Assembly (NCBI GenBank): GCA_902619105.1
Contig: CACNCV010000002.1
Location: 108,436 to 172,435, forward strand
Direction of reading: 5' to 3'
Length of the DNA stretch: 64,000 nt
Origin: an uncultured Pelagibacteraceae bacterium
Lineage (GTDB): Bacteria; Pseudomonadota; Alphaproteobacteria; Pelagibacterales; AG-422-B15
Below are positions 49,747 through 59,400 of this stretch, piece after piece. The translations under genes and the position numbers were made by a program. Every line of letters starts with the position of its first letter. Positions within the stretch are counted from its first letter, which is position 1. Under the pieces are notes generated by a model, which worked only from the letters and a program-made list of their open reading frames with translations, was not told the DNA's origin and did not search any database.

Positions 49747-50833
49747 TTATTTGATATTAGAGAAGATCAATTTATCAATTTCGCCGTCTAGGACTGCATC
49801 TGGATCACTGTCTTCATAATCACTTCTTAGGTCCTTTACCATCCTATATGGATGCAAAACATAAGACCTTATCTGATTACCCCAGCCAATATCAGATTTT
49901 TTATCCTCAGACGCTTTTTTTTCAGTCTCAATTTTTTGCATTTCCATTTCATATAATTTTGATTTTAAAAGGTTGATAGCTGTTGCCTTATTTTTGTGTT
50001 GAGATCGTTCATTTTGACATTGAACAACAATACCTGTGGGGATATGTGTTATTCTTATTGCGCTATCGGTCGTATTTACATGTTGACCACCAGCTCCTGA
50101 GGCTCTGAAAGTATCTATTCTCATATCTTTTTCGTGAAGATTAATTTCTATCGTTTCGTCAACATATGGTGATATCCATACTGATGAAAAACTTGTATGC
50201 CTTCTTGAATTAGAGTCAAATGGCGAAATTCTTACCAGTCGATGGATACCAGACTCTCTTTTTAAATAACCAAATGCATACTTTCCCTCTACTAAAACTG
50301 TGCATGATTTGATGCCCGCCTCCTCACCAAATGATTCATACACTATTTTAAATTGAAATTTTTTTCTTTCTGACCATCGCATGTACATTCTTTGCAACAT
50401 TTGTGCCCAATCCTGACTTTCAGTTCCACCGGCACCGGCATGAATTTCTAAATAGCAGCTATTTGCATCTGCTTCACCATTAAACTGCATTTGAAACTCA
50501 GATTTTTCGAGCTCACTTATAAGTTTATTTAAAATATCGTAACACTCAGTTATTGAGATTTGGTCAGCTTCATCACTTGCTAATTTAAAATACTCGGTTA
50601 CATCAATTATCTTATTTTCAAAATTATTAACTAAATTTATATTGTGCTCAAGTTCACTAATTTCGACCATGACTTTTTTTGCCTTTTCATTATCAGACCA
50701 AAATTCTTTTTTTTCGCTTAGGGTTTTTAGTTCAATTAGCTGTTTTTTTATAACATCTAAGTCAAAGATGACTCCTAATAAAATTTAGTTTTTTATTCGC
50801 TAAATCGACTAAAGTTGAAAAATCATTTTCCAT
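49747..50833 (-). CDS. prfB: Peptide chain release factor 2 with programmed +1 frameshift
   Basis: The track shows only the main frame (from 50670). The true gene starts at ATG 50833 and reads 23 codons (MENDFSTLVDLANKKLNFIR SHL) to an in-frame TGA at 50764-50762. There the sequence AGGAGTCATCTTTGAC reproduces the prfB frameshift site: internal Shine-Dalgarno, CTT slippery codon, TGA C. After a +1 shift it continues as DLDVIKKQLIELKTL and joins the main frame. The full product is about 361 aa. It has SPF stop recognition (ISPFDSNSRRHTSF) and the GGQ motif (ASGAGGQHVNTTDSA). RF2 reads UAA and UGA. The start is 1 base after the PBP1A stop codon. Confidence 0.96.
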
Positions 50834-50834
50834 T

Positions 50835-53231
50835 TTAGTATATTAAATATTCCTCTATAATATCTTCTTCTATCTCTATTATTTGAAAACCTTGTGAGCC
50901 AACAAGAGTTTGATCATTTGTAGCGAGATTATCACTTTTAGTGAATGCCTCATAGACACTATTAATATCCTGCATGCCTTTAGCAACTGTACCTGTATCA
51001 TAATCGATTCTTACTAATTCTATACCTCTGGGAATTGTAAATGGCAATATAGGTTTGTCCTCATAATATTTTGATACAAATTCTCTAAAAATTGGAACTG
51101 CAATAGATGATCCTGTCTCTCTTTTTCCTAATGATTCTGGACTGTCAAATCCAGCGTAAACCCCTATGATTAATTCAGATGTAAAACCAACAAACCAGGC
51201 GTCAGTATTATTATTAGTTGTGCCGGTTTTTCCGGCAATCTCAATACCCTCTATTTTAGTTTTTCTACCAGTTCCCCTATCTACAGCTCCCTTTAGTATT
51301 GATACCATTTGATATGACTTTGCTTCATCAAATATTCTTTCAGATATATCATTTAAATTTGGCTCAGCATTTTCTTCTAGATAAGGCTCCCTGCAGTTAT
51401 CACACGTAGTGTAGCTTTCTAAATATATATTTTTTCCTCTTCTGTCTTGAATTCTATCTATTAAACTTGGTTTGACTTGTTTTCCACCATTAACAAATGA
51501 TGAATATCCTGAAGTAAGATTTATTAGAGATGTTTCGCCTGCACCTAAGGCCATTGATAAAACCTCTGGCATGTTATACATAATCCCAGCTCGCTCAGCT
51601 ATCTCTGCAATTTTATTCATTCCTAAATATTGAGCTATTCTGATAGTCATTAAGTTTCTTGAATTTTCAATTCCTTTTCTCAAAGTTGATGGTCCATAAA
51701 ATTTCTTTCCATAGTTTTCAGGTTTCCATTTTCCTAATTCTGCCCCTTGGTCTACTACAAATGGTGCGTCTAAAATTAAACTATTTGGCTGTAACCCATT
51801 TTCTAATGCAGACATATAAACAAATGGCTTAAAGGATGAACCGGGTTGTCTTTTAGCTTGGATTGCTCGATTAAACTTACTTAAATTAAAATCAAAGCCT
51901 CCAGATAAAGCAAATACTCTTCCCGTATAAGGATCCATAACAACTATTCCACCATTAATTTTTGGAACTTGTTCCAGATTGAAGGAACTTTTTTTATTTT
52001 GTGAAACATAAACTATGTCACCAACCCTTAATAAATCACTTACTTTGTTAACCTCAGGTCCAACATATCCGTTTGATAAACTTTTTCTTGCCCATTTAAA
52101 ATTTGTTAAAATTCCAGGTACTTTTTTTTTATTTGAAAGTACTTCGATGCTCGCTTTATTTTCTAATTCATCAATATTATTAATTTTAGCAATTAAAAAA
52201 TTGTAAGGTTTTTTCTGATCTAAGTATGTTAAGTGCCAGTCTTCATTTGAATTATTTGCTATTGGCCCCCTGTATCCATGTCTCTTATCATAATTTAAAA
52301 GACCATTTTTTAATGACTCGTCTGCGATAATTTGAATTTCAGTATTTAATGACGTTCGCACCGATAAGCCCCCATTATATAAATAATCTTCTCCGAAAAC
52401 TGATATTATTTCTTTTCTAATTTCTTCTAGATAATAGTCATTTGCAAATACTCTATTGTTATTTTTTAAATAAGTTTTTATGGGTATTTTTTTAAAAGAA
52501 TTTACTTCAAATTTATCAATATAATTATTAACAAACATTCTATCTAAAACCCAATTCCGTCTTTCGAATGATAATTCATAATTTTTATTTGGATTATATC
52601 TACTTGGAGCTTTTGGAAGCGCGGCTAAAAAAGCAACTTCAGGGATATTCAATTCACTTAATGATTTTTTAAAGTACCTATTTGAAGCTGCCGCAACTCC
52701 GTAGGTACCAGATCCTAAATAAATTTGATTTAAATACAATTCTAAGATTCGATCTTTAGAAAGTGTTCTTTCAATCTTTATTGCAAGTAATCCCTCTTTA
52801 ATTTTACGAGTAAAGCTTAATTCATCCGATAATAGAAAATTTTTTGCTACCTGCTGAGTAATTGTTGAAGCACCCTCAGGTCTTTTATTTGAAAATACAT
52901 TTAAGATATTCTTTAAAAAAGCCCGTGTAATACCCAACAGATCAACTCCAAAATGCTTATAAAAATTTTTATCCTCCGCTGAAATAAATGCATTCTTTAT
53001 ATTTTGTGGTATATCATCAATAGGTACGAATATTCTATACTCTCTTGAAAACTCTTTTACCAAATCACCATTTGATGCATGGATTCTTGTCATCACATTT
53101 GGCTTGTAATTTTGCAGACTTGAATCATCTGGAAGTTTACTGATAAAATATAAAACTGTTCCGGTTGTAAGTAGAATTAATAACAATCCAATATAACTTA
53201 AATATTTTACATATTTGATTATCAGACTCAT
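50835..53231 (-). CDS. mrcA: Penicillin-binding protein 1A (bifunctional)
   Basis: 798 aa. A single N-terminal membrane helix precedes the glycosyltransferase domain: ISAEDKNFYKHFGVDLLGITRAF, EGASTITQQVAKNFLL, KEGLLAIKIERTLSKDRILELYLNQIYLGSGTYGVAAASNRYF. The transpeptidase domain has SSFK (RQPGSSFKPFVYMSALE), SRN (ENSRNLMTIRIA) and KTGT (IAGKTGTTNNNTDAWFVGFT). An OB-like domain lies between. It polymerises and cross-links peptidoglycan at the membrane. It is on the same strand and directly upstream of prfB, a common alphaproteobacterial pair. Confidence 0.96.
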   Translation of the reverse strand: MSLIIKYVKYLSYIGLLLILLTTGTVLYFISKLPDDSSLQNYKPNVMTRIHASNGDLVKEFSREYRIFVPIDDIPQNIKNAFISAEDKNFYKHFGVDLLGITRAFLKNILNVFSNKRPEGASTITQQVAKNFLLSDELSFTRKIKEGLLAIKIERTLSKDRILELYLNQIYLGSGTYGVAAASNRYFKKSLSELNIPEVAFLAALPKAPSRYNPNKNYELSFERRNWVLDRMFVNNYIDKFEVNSFKKIPIKTYLKNNNRVFANDYYLEEIRKEIISVFGEDYLYNGGLSVRTSLNTEIQIIADESLKNGLLNYDKRHGYRGPIANNSNEDWHLTYLDQKKPYNFLIAKINNIDELENKASIEVLSNKKKVPGILTNFKWARKSLSNGYVGPEVNKVSDLLRVGDIVYVSQNKKSSFNLEQVPKINGGIVVMDPYTGRVFALSGGFDFNLSKFNRAIQAKRQPGSSFKPFVYMSALENGLQPNSLILDAPFVVDQGAELGKWKPENYGKKFYGPSTLRKGIENSRNLMTIRIAQYLGMNKIAEIAERAGIMYNMPEVLSMALGAGETSLINLTSGYSSFVNGGKQVKPSLIDRIQDRRGKNIYLESYTTCDNCREPYLEENAEPNLNDISERIFDEAKSYQMVSILKGAVDRGTGRKTKIEGIEIAGKTGTTNNNTDAWFVGFTSELIIGVYAGFDSPESLGKRETGSSIAVPIFREFVSKYYEDKPILPFTIPRGIELVRIDYDTGTVAKGMQDINSVYEAFTKSDNLATNDQTLVGSQGFQIIEIEEDIIEEYLIY

Positions 53232-53412
53232 ACTAACTTCTTACAATTTATCAAAATTATGGCAATGGTTTGTCTCAAAAGGGCTTGATTTATAGGCTTA
53301 AATTAAAAGAAAATAATAAATATTGATTTTTACAATATCTAAATATATCAATGCAATCATATAGTTAGATAAATTTCATGATTTATAAAATATTCACACA
53401 CAAATATTCAGT

Positions 53413-53431
53413 GCCACAGTACGTGGCTTTT
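53413..53431 (+). promoter_or_regulatory. Hairpin in the leader of the RNase E/G gene
   Basis: GCCAC AGTAC GTGGC is followed by TTTTT, 20 bases before the ATG at 53452. It resembles a short attenuator. RNase E of E. coli controls its own mRNA through its 5' leader, so this hairpin could serve such a role, but it could also be incidental. Confidence 0.3.
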
Positions 53432-53451
53432 TCTTTGAAAGGTTTCTTTAA

Positions 53452-55299
53452 ATGTCACAAAAAATTATTATTGATGGCTCAGGCAAGAGTCAAACACAGG
53501 TCGCTCTTTTATCAGAACAAGGCTTGGAAGATTTTGAATTTGAGTCTGTTTCCAAGCAAAATCTAAAAGGAAATATATATCTTGGAAAGGTGTCAAGGAT
53601 TGAAGCTTCTTTACAGGCGGCATTTGTTGATATCGGATCAGAAAAAAATGGTTTCCTTGCATTTGGTGAAATTCATCCCAACTACTTTCAAATTCCCGTA
53701 GCTGATAGAGAAGCTTTAATTAAGGCTGAAGCTGAAATAGAAGAACAACATCTAAATGATGAAGAATTGAATATTAGTAATGAAAGTAATGATGCTCAAG
53801 ATAAAAATACTTTAGCTGAGATAGAAAATGAGATTGAAACAACTAATAATGATTTAGAAAAAAAGGAATTATCTGATAACGAGACAGATAGAAAAATCTT
53901 TAAACGAAAAAATAACTCTAATTTACGCAGGAAATTATATAGATCTTATAAAATACAGGAAGTTATAAAAACTGGACAATTAATTCTTGTACAGGTTGTT
54001 AAGGAAGAAAGAGGAAATAAGGGCGCAGCTATAACATCTTATATTTCTTTAGCTGGAAAATATTCAGTTTTAATGCCTAACTCGACTAAAACTAAAGGTA
54101 TCTCACGTAAAATATCAATTTCAGATGATAGAAAAAAATTAAAACAAATAATTGATGATTTAAAAATTCCATCGGAAATGGGGCTTATAATAAGAACTGC
54201 TGGCTTAAATAAAACAAAAAATGAAATAAAAAAAGATTACACCGTTCTCAATAAATTATGGGTACAAATCGTAAGTGAAACAAAAAAAGCAATTGCCCCA
54301 GCGTTGATTCATGAGGAAGGTAATCTTTTAAGAAGAGTGGTCAGAGATATTTATACAAAAGAAATGAAAGAAGTTCTTGTTCAAGGGAAAGAGGCATATC
54401 AAGAGACAAAAAAGTACATGTCACAAGTTTTACCTGGGTGCTCTAAATTTGTAAAACTTTACAAAAATAAAGTACCTATTTTTACAAAACATAATGTTGA
54501 AAAAGAAATTATTAAAATGTTTGATCCTGAAGTTAAACTAAAATCTGGCGGGTATATTGTTATAAATCCAACTGAAGCATTAGTTGCAATTGATGTTAAT
54601 TCAGGAGGAGCAACTAAAGAGAGGAACATCGAAAAAACTGCGTTAAAGACAAATCTTGAAGCAGCAATTGAAATTGCAAAACAAATAAAAATTAGAGACT
54701 TGTCAGGCTTAATCGTAATTGATTTCATTGATATGTACGAAATGAGAAATAATCGTCAAGTAGAGAAAAAAATGAAAGACCTTGTTAAGAAAGATAGAGC
54801 AAGAACGCAAGTGTCCAGAATAAGTCAATTCGGTCTTCTTGAAATGTCTAGGCAAAGATTGAGACAAAGTTTTATTGAATGGAAAACTGAACTAAGTCAT
54901 TCATCTATTGTACTTAAAATTTTATACCAAATTAAAGAAGCTATTAACAAAAAAACAAATAAGAATTTAATAATTAAAGTTAGTCCATTTATAAAAGAAT
55001 TTGCAATTAGAAATTTTAAGAATGAATTAGAAAGTATAGAAAAAATTAATAATTCTAAGTTCACGATAATTGAAGATCAAAATCTAGATCATGTTGACGT
55101 AATATTTGATGAATCTCCTAAAAAAGAAAAAGAAATAAAACCTACAAAAAAAAGTGCTGTCAAAAGAAAAAAAAATAAAGTTACACCTAAAAAAAAGTCC
55201 ATTTCTAAAAACACTAAAAAAAGTATAAATGAAATCGCAAATGAAAAAGTAACATTAAAAGTAATCAAAAATAAAAAATCTGGTTGGTGGCAAAAGTGA
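53452..55299 (+). CDS. rne: Ribonuclease E/G family protein
   Basis: 615 aa. The start is the ATG at 53452 (MSQKIIIDGSGKSQTQVALLSEQGLEDFEFE). The S1 domain is split by an acidic insertion of about 60 residues (EAEAEIEEQHLNDEELN and on), common in alphaproteobacterial RNase E. RTAGLNKTKNEIKKDY, GGYIVINPTEALVAIDVNSGG and LSGLIVIDFIDM carry the two catalytic Asp. ISQFGLLEMSRQRLRQS follows, but the zinc-link CPxCxGxG normally next is missing. The tail is lysine-rich (KKEKEIKPTKKSAVKRKKN), probably an RNA-binding or scaffold end, and it lacks the long E. coli scaffold. It matures rRNA and turns over mRNA. Confidence 0.9.
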   Translation: MSQKIIIDGSGKSQTQVALLSEQGLEDFEFESVSKQNLKGNIYLGKVSRIEASLQAAFVDIGSEKNGFLAFGEIHPNYFQIPVADREALIKAEAEIEEQHLNDEELNISNESNDAQDKNTLAEIENEIETTNNDLEKKELSDNETDRKIFKRKNNSNLRRKLYRSYKIQEVIKTGQLILVQVVKEERGNKGAAITSYISLAGKYSVLMPNSTKTKGISRKISISDDRKKLKQIIDDLKIPSEMGLIIRTAGLNKTKNEIKKDYTVLNKLWVQIVSETKKAIAPALIHEEGNLLRRVVRDIYTKEMKEVLVQGKEAYQETKKYMSQVLPGCSKFVKLYKNKVPIFTKHNVEKEIIKMFDPEVKLKSGGYIVINPTEALVAIDVNSGGATKERNIEKTALKTNLEAAIEIAKQIKIRDLSGLIVIDFIDMYEMRNNRQVEKKMKDLVKKDRARTQVSRISQFGLLEMSRQRLRQSFIEWKTELSHSSIVLKILYQIKEAINKKTNKNLIIKVSPFIKEFAIRNFKNELESIEKINNSKFTIIEDQNLDHVDVIFDESPKKEKEIKPTKKSAVKRKKNKVTPKKKSISKNTKKSINEIANEKVTLKVIKNKKSGWWQK

Positions 55300-55305
55300 C
55301 AAAAT

Positions 55306-56634
55306 ATGCGTTTTTTATCTCAAATAATAATACTTTTTAGCTGTTTTTCTTTGCCCTCAGCTGCACTAGAAATAATTAGGGATATTGAGCTTGAGCAATT
55401 TACTGGTGATGTTATTGCTGCCATTTCTGATACCAGTGAGATTAAACATGATGAGATAAACATCTATTTTATTAAAAGTGATCAAGTAAATGCATTTGTG
55501 ACTGGTGGAAAAAATATTTTTATAAATACAGAGCTAATTATCAAAGCTGAAGATTACAGAGAATATGCAGCGGTTTTAGCCCATGAACTAGCTCATATTA
55601 AAGGTGGACACATATTTAACACTTCAATTGAAATATCAAATTTAAGTGACAGAGCATTGCCTGTTTATTTATTAGGAATTATAGGGATTATGGCAGGGTC
55701 AGCGGAATCTGGATTAGCAGGAATTATGGTTGGCCAAGCGAGCATAAGTGATGGATTTGCATATTATTCCAGAACTCAAGAAGCTTCAGCTGATCAAGCG
55801 GCTGTCAAAATTCTATGTGAAAATGGAATTGATGCAAATTTTCTTATAAGTTTTTTAAATAAAATTGAACGAATCGAAGAGCTTTCAACAACTGAAAAAA
55901 TTAATTATAGATCTACTCACCCTCTGGTTAAAAACAGAATTACTTGGATAACCTCATCACTTAAAAATTATGCTCAATGTCAACACAAAATTGATGATCA
56001 GATGAATAAACGTTTTAATTTGCTTAAGGCAAAGCTACACGGTTTTACTCATAGTCATGATGAAACAAAGTCAATATATGACCTTAATAATGAAGTAGAC
56101 TTGTATGCAACAGCAGTTTCAAATTATTTTATAGGAAATCATTCTAAATCAATACATAATTTAGAAAAGCTTATTCATCTAGACCCAACAAATCCTTTTT
56201 ATAAAGAATTGATTGGTGAAATATATTTTGTAAATAATAAGCATGAAATTGCTACAAAGTATCAAAAAGAAGCTATTAAATACAATGAGCATGAGAGTGA
56301 TTTATATTATATGATGCTCGGAAACTACTTGTTAGCTTTCAATACCCAGAAAGAGACAACTGAGGCAATAAAATATCTAAAAAAATCAATACAAATAAAT
56401 CCAAAAAATGCCTATTCTTGGTATCTATTGGCAAGAGCATATTCTGATATTAATGAGATTTCACTAGCAAATTACGCAACTGCAGAAAGGTATTTTTTGA
56501 TAGGAGAACGGCCATTATCTTACGAATTTGCAACTAAAGCATTAGAAAATATCGATGAATATTCACCTGAGTGGTATCGTTCTCTAGATTTAATTAATAT
56601 TTTAGAGAAAGAAGTTATAATAAACAGGCAATAA
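55306..56634 (+). CDS. M48-family metalloprotease with TPR repeats (BepA/LoiP-like)
   Basis: 442 aa with a signal peptide (LSQIIILFSCFSLPSAA). The HExxH zinc site is AAVLAHELAHIKGGH; the third ligand Glu is in RTQEASADQAAVKIL; the opening DSEIKHDEINIYFIKSDQVNAFVTGGKNIFI is like YfgC/BepA. The C-terminal half contains about four TPR-like repeats (SIHNLEKLIHLDPTNPFYKELIGEIYF, AIKYLKKSIQINPKNAYSWYLLARAY). It belongs to the outer-membrane quality-control protease type. It follows rne by 6 bases. Confidence 0.88.
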   Translation: MRFLSQIIILFSCFSLPSAALEIIRDIELEQFTGDVIAAISDTSEIKHDEINIYFIKSDQVNAFVTGGKNIFINTELIIKAEDYREYAAVLAHELAHIKGGHIFNTSIEISNLSDRALPVYLLGIIGIMAGSAESGLAGIMVGQASISDGFAYYSRTQEASADQAAVKILCENGIDANFLISFLNKIERIEELSTTEKINYRSTHPLVKNRITWITSSLKNYAQCQHKIDDQMNKRFNLLKAKLHGFTHSHDETKSIYDLNNEVDLYATAVSNYFIGNHSKSIHNLEKLIHLDPTNPFYKELIGEIYFVNNKHEIATKYQKEAIKYNEHESDLYYMMLGNYLLAFNTQKETTEAIKYLKKSIQINPKNAYSWYLLARAYSDINEISLANYATAERYFLIGERPLSYEFATKALENIDEYSPEWYRSLDLINILEKEVIINRQ

Positions 56635-56650
56635 ACAATATAATGTATCT

Positions 56651-57094
56651 ATGAGTAAAAAACTAATTCAGTTCATTGATGGCCCAAATCTAAATATGCT
56701 TGGAGAAAGAGAGCCTGAAATTTACGGATCTATGACTTTGGATGAAGTTCATAAGATTGTGAAGGGTCATATCGCCATAAACTATAAAGAAATTGATGTG
56801 AATTTTTTTCAATCTAATTCTGAAGGCGATATTGTAGACTGTATACAAAAATCAAAAAATACTGCATCTGGATTGATAATCAATGGAGGCGGCTTTTCGC
56901 ACACCTCAGTTGCAATATTAGATGCACTTTTAACAATAGAAATCCCAAAAATTGAAATCCATTTATCCAATTTATTTAGGAGAGAAGACTTTAGACATTA
57001 CTCATATATAAGTAAAGGGGTGCACGGAGTTATTTGCGGATTTGGGGCAAATAGCTATGTGCTTGCAGTTGAAGGAATGGTTAAACTAATATAA
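56651..57094 (+). CDS. aroQ: 3-dehydroquinate dehydratase, type II
   Basis: 147 aa. FIDGPNLNMLGEREPEIYGSMTLDEV is the signature N-terminus with the active Arg and Tyr. Further blocks: FFQSNSEGDIVDCIQ, GLIINGGGFSHTSVAILDAL and VHGVICGFGANSYVLAVEGM. It is a dodecameric shikimate enzyme. It is followed by accB after 12 bases, the conserved aroQ-accB-accC arrangement of alphaproteobacteria. Confidence 0.96.
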   Translation: MSKKLIQFIDGPNLNMLGEREPEIYGSMTLDEVHKIVKGHIAINYKEIDVNFFQSNSEGDIVDCIQKSKNTASGLIINGGGFSHTSVAILDALLTIEIPKIEIHLSNLFRREDFRHYSYISKGVHGVICGFGANSYVLAVEGMVKLI

Positions 57095-57106
57095 AAGGAT
57101 AATCTT

Positions 57107-57553
57107 ATGAGTGATAAGTCTAAAAAAAATATTGACCCAAAACCTATAAAAGATTTAGCAAAAATTCTTGAAGAATTAAATTTAACTGAAGTTTCATATT
57201 CAGATGGGGATTTTTCAGTAACAGTTGCAAAAGGCGCTCGCTTACAACCTGTTGATAGAGATACTCCGAATCAAAATAATTCAGAAATGCAAGTAAGTGA
57301 AGATGATTACAAAAACGATCCAAGAGTAATTAAATCACCAATGGTTGGAACTGTTTACCTTCAACCAGAACCAGGTGCTAGTAAATTTGTAAATATTGGT
57401 GACTCTGTTAAATCAGGTCAAACAATTCTTATTGTTGAAGCAATGAAAACAATGAATCCTATAGAATCTTCACTGCAAGGAAAAGTAATCAAAATTTTAG
57501 TTGAAAATGAGCAAGCTGTAGAATTTGGCCAACCGTTAATGCTCATAGGATAA
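57107..57553 (+). CDS. accB: Biotin carboxyl carrier protein of acetyl-CoA carboxylase
   Basis: 148 aa. The biotin lysine is in VEAMKTMNPIES. The N-terminal half (residues 12-40, IKDLAKILEELNLTEVSYSDGDFSVTVAKGAR) is the typical AccB helical plus acidic linker; the biotinyl domain starts DPRVIKSPMVGTVYLQPEPGASKFV. AAGGAT precedes the ATG. It carries biotin between AccC and the carboxyltransferase AccAD. The stop overlaps the accC start by one base (TAATG). Confidence 0.96.
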   Translation: MSDKSKKNIDPKPIKDLAKILEELNLTEVSYSDGDFSVTVAKGARLQPVDRDTPNQNNSEMQVSEDDYKNDPRVIKSPMVGTVYLQPEPGASKFVNIGDSVKSGQTILIVEAMKTMNPIESSLQGKVIKILVENEQAVEFGQPLMLIG

Positions 57554-58893
57554 TGTTTGATAAAGTACTTATTGCTAACCGAGGTGAAATTGCGGTTAGA
57601 ATAAATCGAGCCTGCCAAGAGCTTGGAATTTCAACTGTAGCTGTTCACAGTGAAGCAGATACTGAATCTATGCATGTCAGAATTGCCGATGAGAGTGTTT
57701 GCATAGGGCCTAACCCAGTTAATAAGAGCTATTTAAATGCACATGCCATAATTTCAGCGTGTGAAATTACAGGTGCTCAAGCAGTTCATCCAGGATATGG
57801 CTTTCTCTCTGAAAATGCTTCATTTGCCAAGATGCTGGAAGATCATAAATTGACTTTTATTGGACCAAAATACTCTCATATTGAAATGATGGGTGATAAA
57901 ATTGAGGCTAAAAGAATAATGAAAAAATTTGGCGTGCCAACAGTTCCAGGTTCTGAAGGTGAAGTCAAAAGTGAGTCTGATGCGCTGACAGCTAGTGATG
58001 AAATAGGATACCCTGTTTTACTCAAGGCTAGTGCTGGAGGTGGTGGCAGAGGAATGAAAATTGTTAATTCTAAAAAAGAATTAAAGGATGCATTACCAAT
58101 TATTAAACAGGAGGCGCTTTCTTTTTTTGGAAATGATTCAATATATATTGAAAAATTTATTGACTCACCTCGTCATATTGAAGTTCAGGTAATTTGTGAC
58201 ACTCATGGTAATTTTCTTCATTTGCATGAAAGAGACTGCTCTGTACAAAGACGTAATCAAAAAGTTGTCGAAGAAGCTCTTGCACCTAACATAGATGAGA
58301 AAAAAAAACAGAAACTATTTAAGACTTGCGTTGATGCAATGGAAAAGATGGGATATTTGGGATTAGGTACTCTCGAATTTTTATTCGACGGTAAGGAGTT
58401 TTATTTCATGGAAATGAATACAAGGCTTCAGGTAGAACACCCTATTACAGAAATGTTAACTCGAGTGGATCTCGTTAGAGAACAAATATGTGTTGCTCAC
58501 GGAGATAAAATTTTTACAAACCAAGAAAACATTAAACCACTAGGACATTCAATTGAATGTAGAATAAATGCAGAAAGCTCAAAAGATTTCAAGCCATCTG
58601 CAGGCAAAATAGAAATGTATCATCCTCCCGCAGGCAATGGAATTAGACTAGATACCTTTATTTATTCTGGTTATAAAGTTCCGCACTATTATGATAATTT
58701 ATTGGCTAAATTAATTTCTACTGGTAGAACAAGAAATCATGCAATTAAGCGCGCATTGAGGTCACTTAATGAAATTGTGATTGACGGAATAGATACTAAT
58801 ATTGAGCTTCATAAAAAAATACTGTCTTCTTCTGAGTTTAAGAATGGAGGGGTGGCTATAAATTGGTTAGAAAATAATATTGAGAAGCTATAG
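57553..58893 (+). CDS. accC: Biotin carboxylase of acetyl-CoA carboxylase
   Basis: 446 aa. FDKVLIANRGEIAVRINRACQELGI, VHPGYGFLSENASFA, the ATP-grasp LLKASAGGGGRGMKIV, HIEVQVICDTHGNFLHLHERDCSVQRRNQKVVEEALAP and FYFMEMNTRLQVEHPITEMLT are diagnostic. It carboxylates the AccB biotin with bicarbonate and ATP, the first step of fatty acid synthesis. The 3' end overlaps by 6 bases with the converging DUF2155 gene. Confidence 0.97.
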   Translation: MFDKVLIANRGEIAVRINRACQELGISTVAVHSEADTESMHVRIADESVCIGPNPVNKSYLNAHAIISACEITGAQAVHPGYGFLSENASFAKMLEDHKLTFIGPKYSHIEMMGDKIEAKRIMKKFGVPTVPGSEGEVKSESDALTASDEIGYPVLLKASAGGGGRGMKIVNSKKELKDALPIIKQEALSFFGNDSIYIEKFIDSPRHIEVQVICDTHGNFLHLHERDCSVQRRNQKVVEEALAPNIDEKKKQKLFKTCVDAMEKMGYLGLGTLEFLFDGKEFYFMEMNTRLQVEHPITEMLTRVDLVREQICVAHGDKIFTNQENIKPLGHSIECRINAESSKDFKPSAGKIEMYHPPAGNGIRLDTFIYSGYKVPHYYDNLLAKLISTGRTRNHAIKRALRSLNEIVIDGIDTNIELHKKILSSSEFKNGGVAINWLENNIEKL

Positions 58894-59400
58894 TTTATAG
58901 CAACCATTTACCCAGAGATCATATATAGGATGTTCCATTGATGATATTGATGGAAGTGATTTGATCATCCATCCATTAAATATTTTTTTCATCGTTTTCT
59001 CGATGTAAATATTCAAATATACAGCTGTTTCAGCTTTTTCTAATGGCTTGCTATTATAGCAATCAATCACATAAATTTTTAATTCCTCATAAAGATAGTT
59101 TTCTTTCAGTTTAATATTTATAGTTTTAACTTCTGCTGTAATTTTGTTTAATATGCTGACAGTAGCAAACGACTCTTCAAATTTTTTATTTTTATTCTTA
59201 ATAAAATCACTATCTTTTAAATCATTTTCAATATTTTGATTTAAAACTTCATCTTCATAAGTTGGTTCAAGTTCATTTAAATTTATCAATGGTAAATCTT
59301 CAATATTTTGAGCATAAAGGCTAGAGATCAATAATAAACTCAAAAATAATATATCAAATATTACTCTAATTTTTTGGACTCCATTTTTTATAATCATCAT
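58888..59400 (-). CDS. DUF2155 family protein, secreted
   Basis: About 170 aa from ATG 59400; the track start at 59454 lies inside the NDUFA12 gene. A signal or anchor segment (IRVIFDILFLSLLLISSLYAQ) is followed by an acidic linker and the DUF2155 domain: ATVSILNKITAEVKTINIKLKENYLYEELKIYVIDCYNSKPLEKAETAVYLNIYIE and FNGWMIKSLPSISSMEHPIYDLWVNGC. The two Cys (VIDCYNS, VNGCYKL) are conserved in the family. In alphaproteobacteria this gene is usually next to the NDUFA12-type gene, as here. Function is unknown. Confidence 0.85.
   Translation of the reverse strand: MMIIKNGVQKIRVIFDILFLSLLLISSLYAQNIEDLPLINLNELEPTYEDEVLNQNIENDLKDSDFIKNKNKKFEESFATVSILNKITAEVKTINIKLKENYLYEELKIYVIDCYNSKPLEKAETAVYLNIYIEKTMKKIFNGWMIKSLPSISSMEHPIYDLWVNGCYKL

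Noticed and set aside
50671-50834. Truncated prfB without its N-terminal region
   Set aside because: The missing part is present in another frame and joined by a classical +1 frameshift site, so the gene is intact.
53378-53566. ORF of 62 aa overlapping the start of rne
   Set aside because: It runs in another frame over the leader and the first codons of rne; the rne frame carries the conserved residues.
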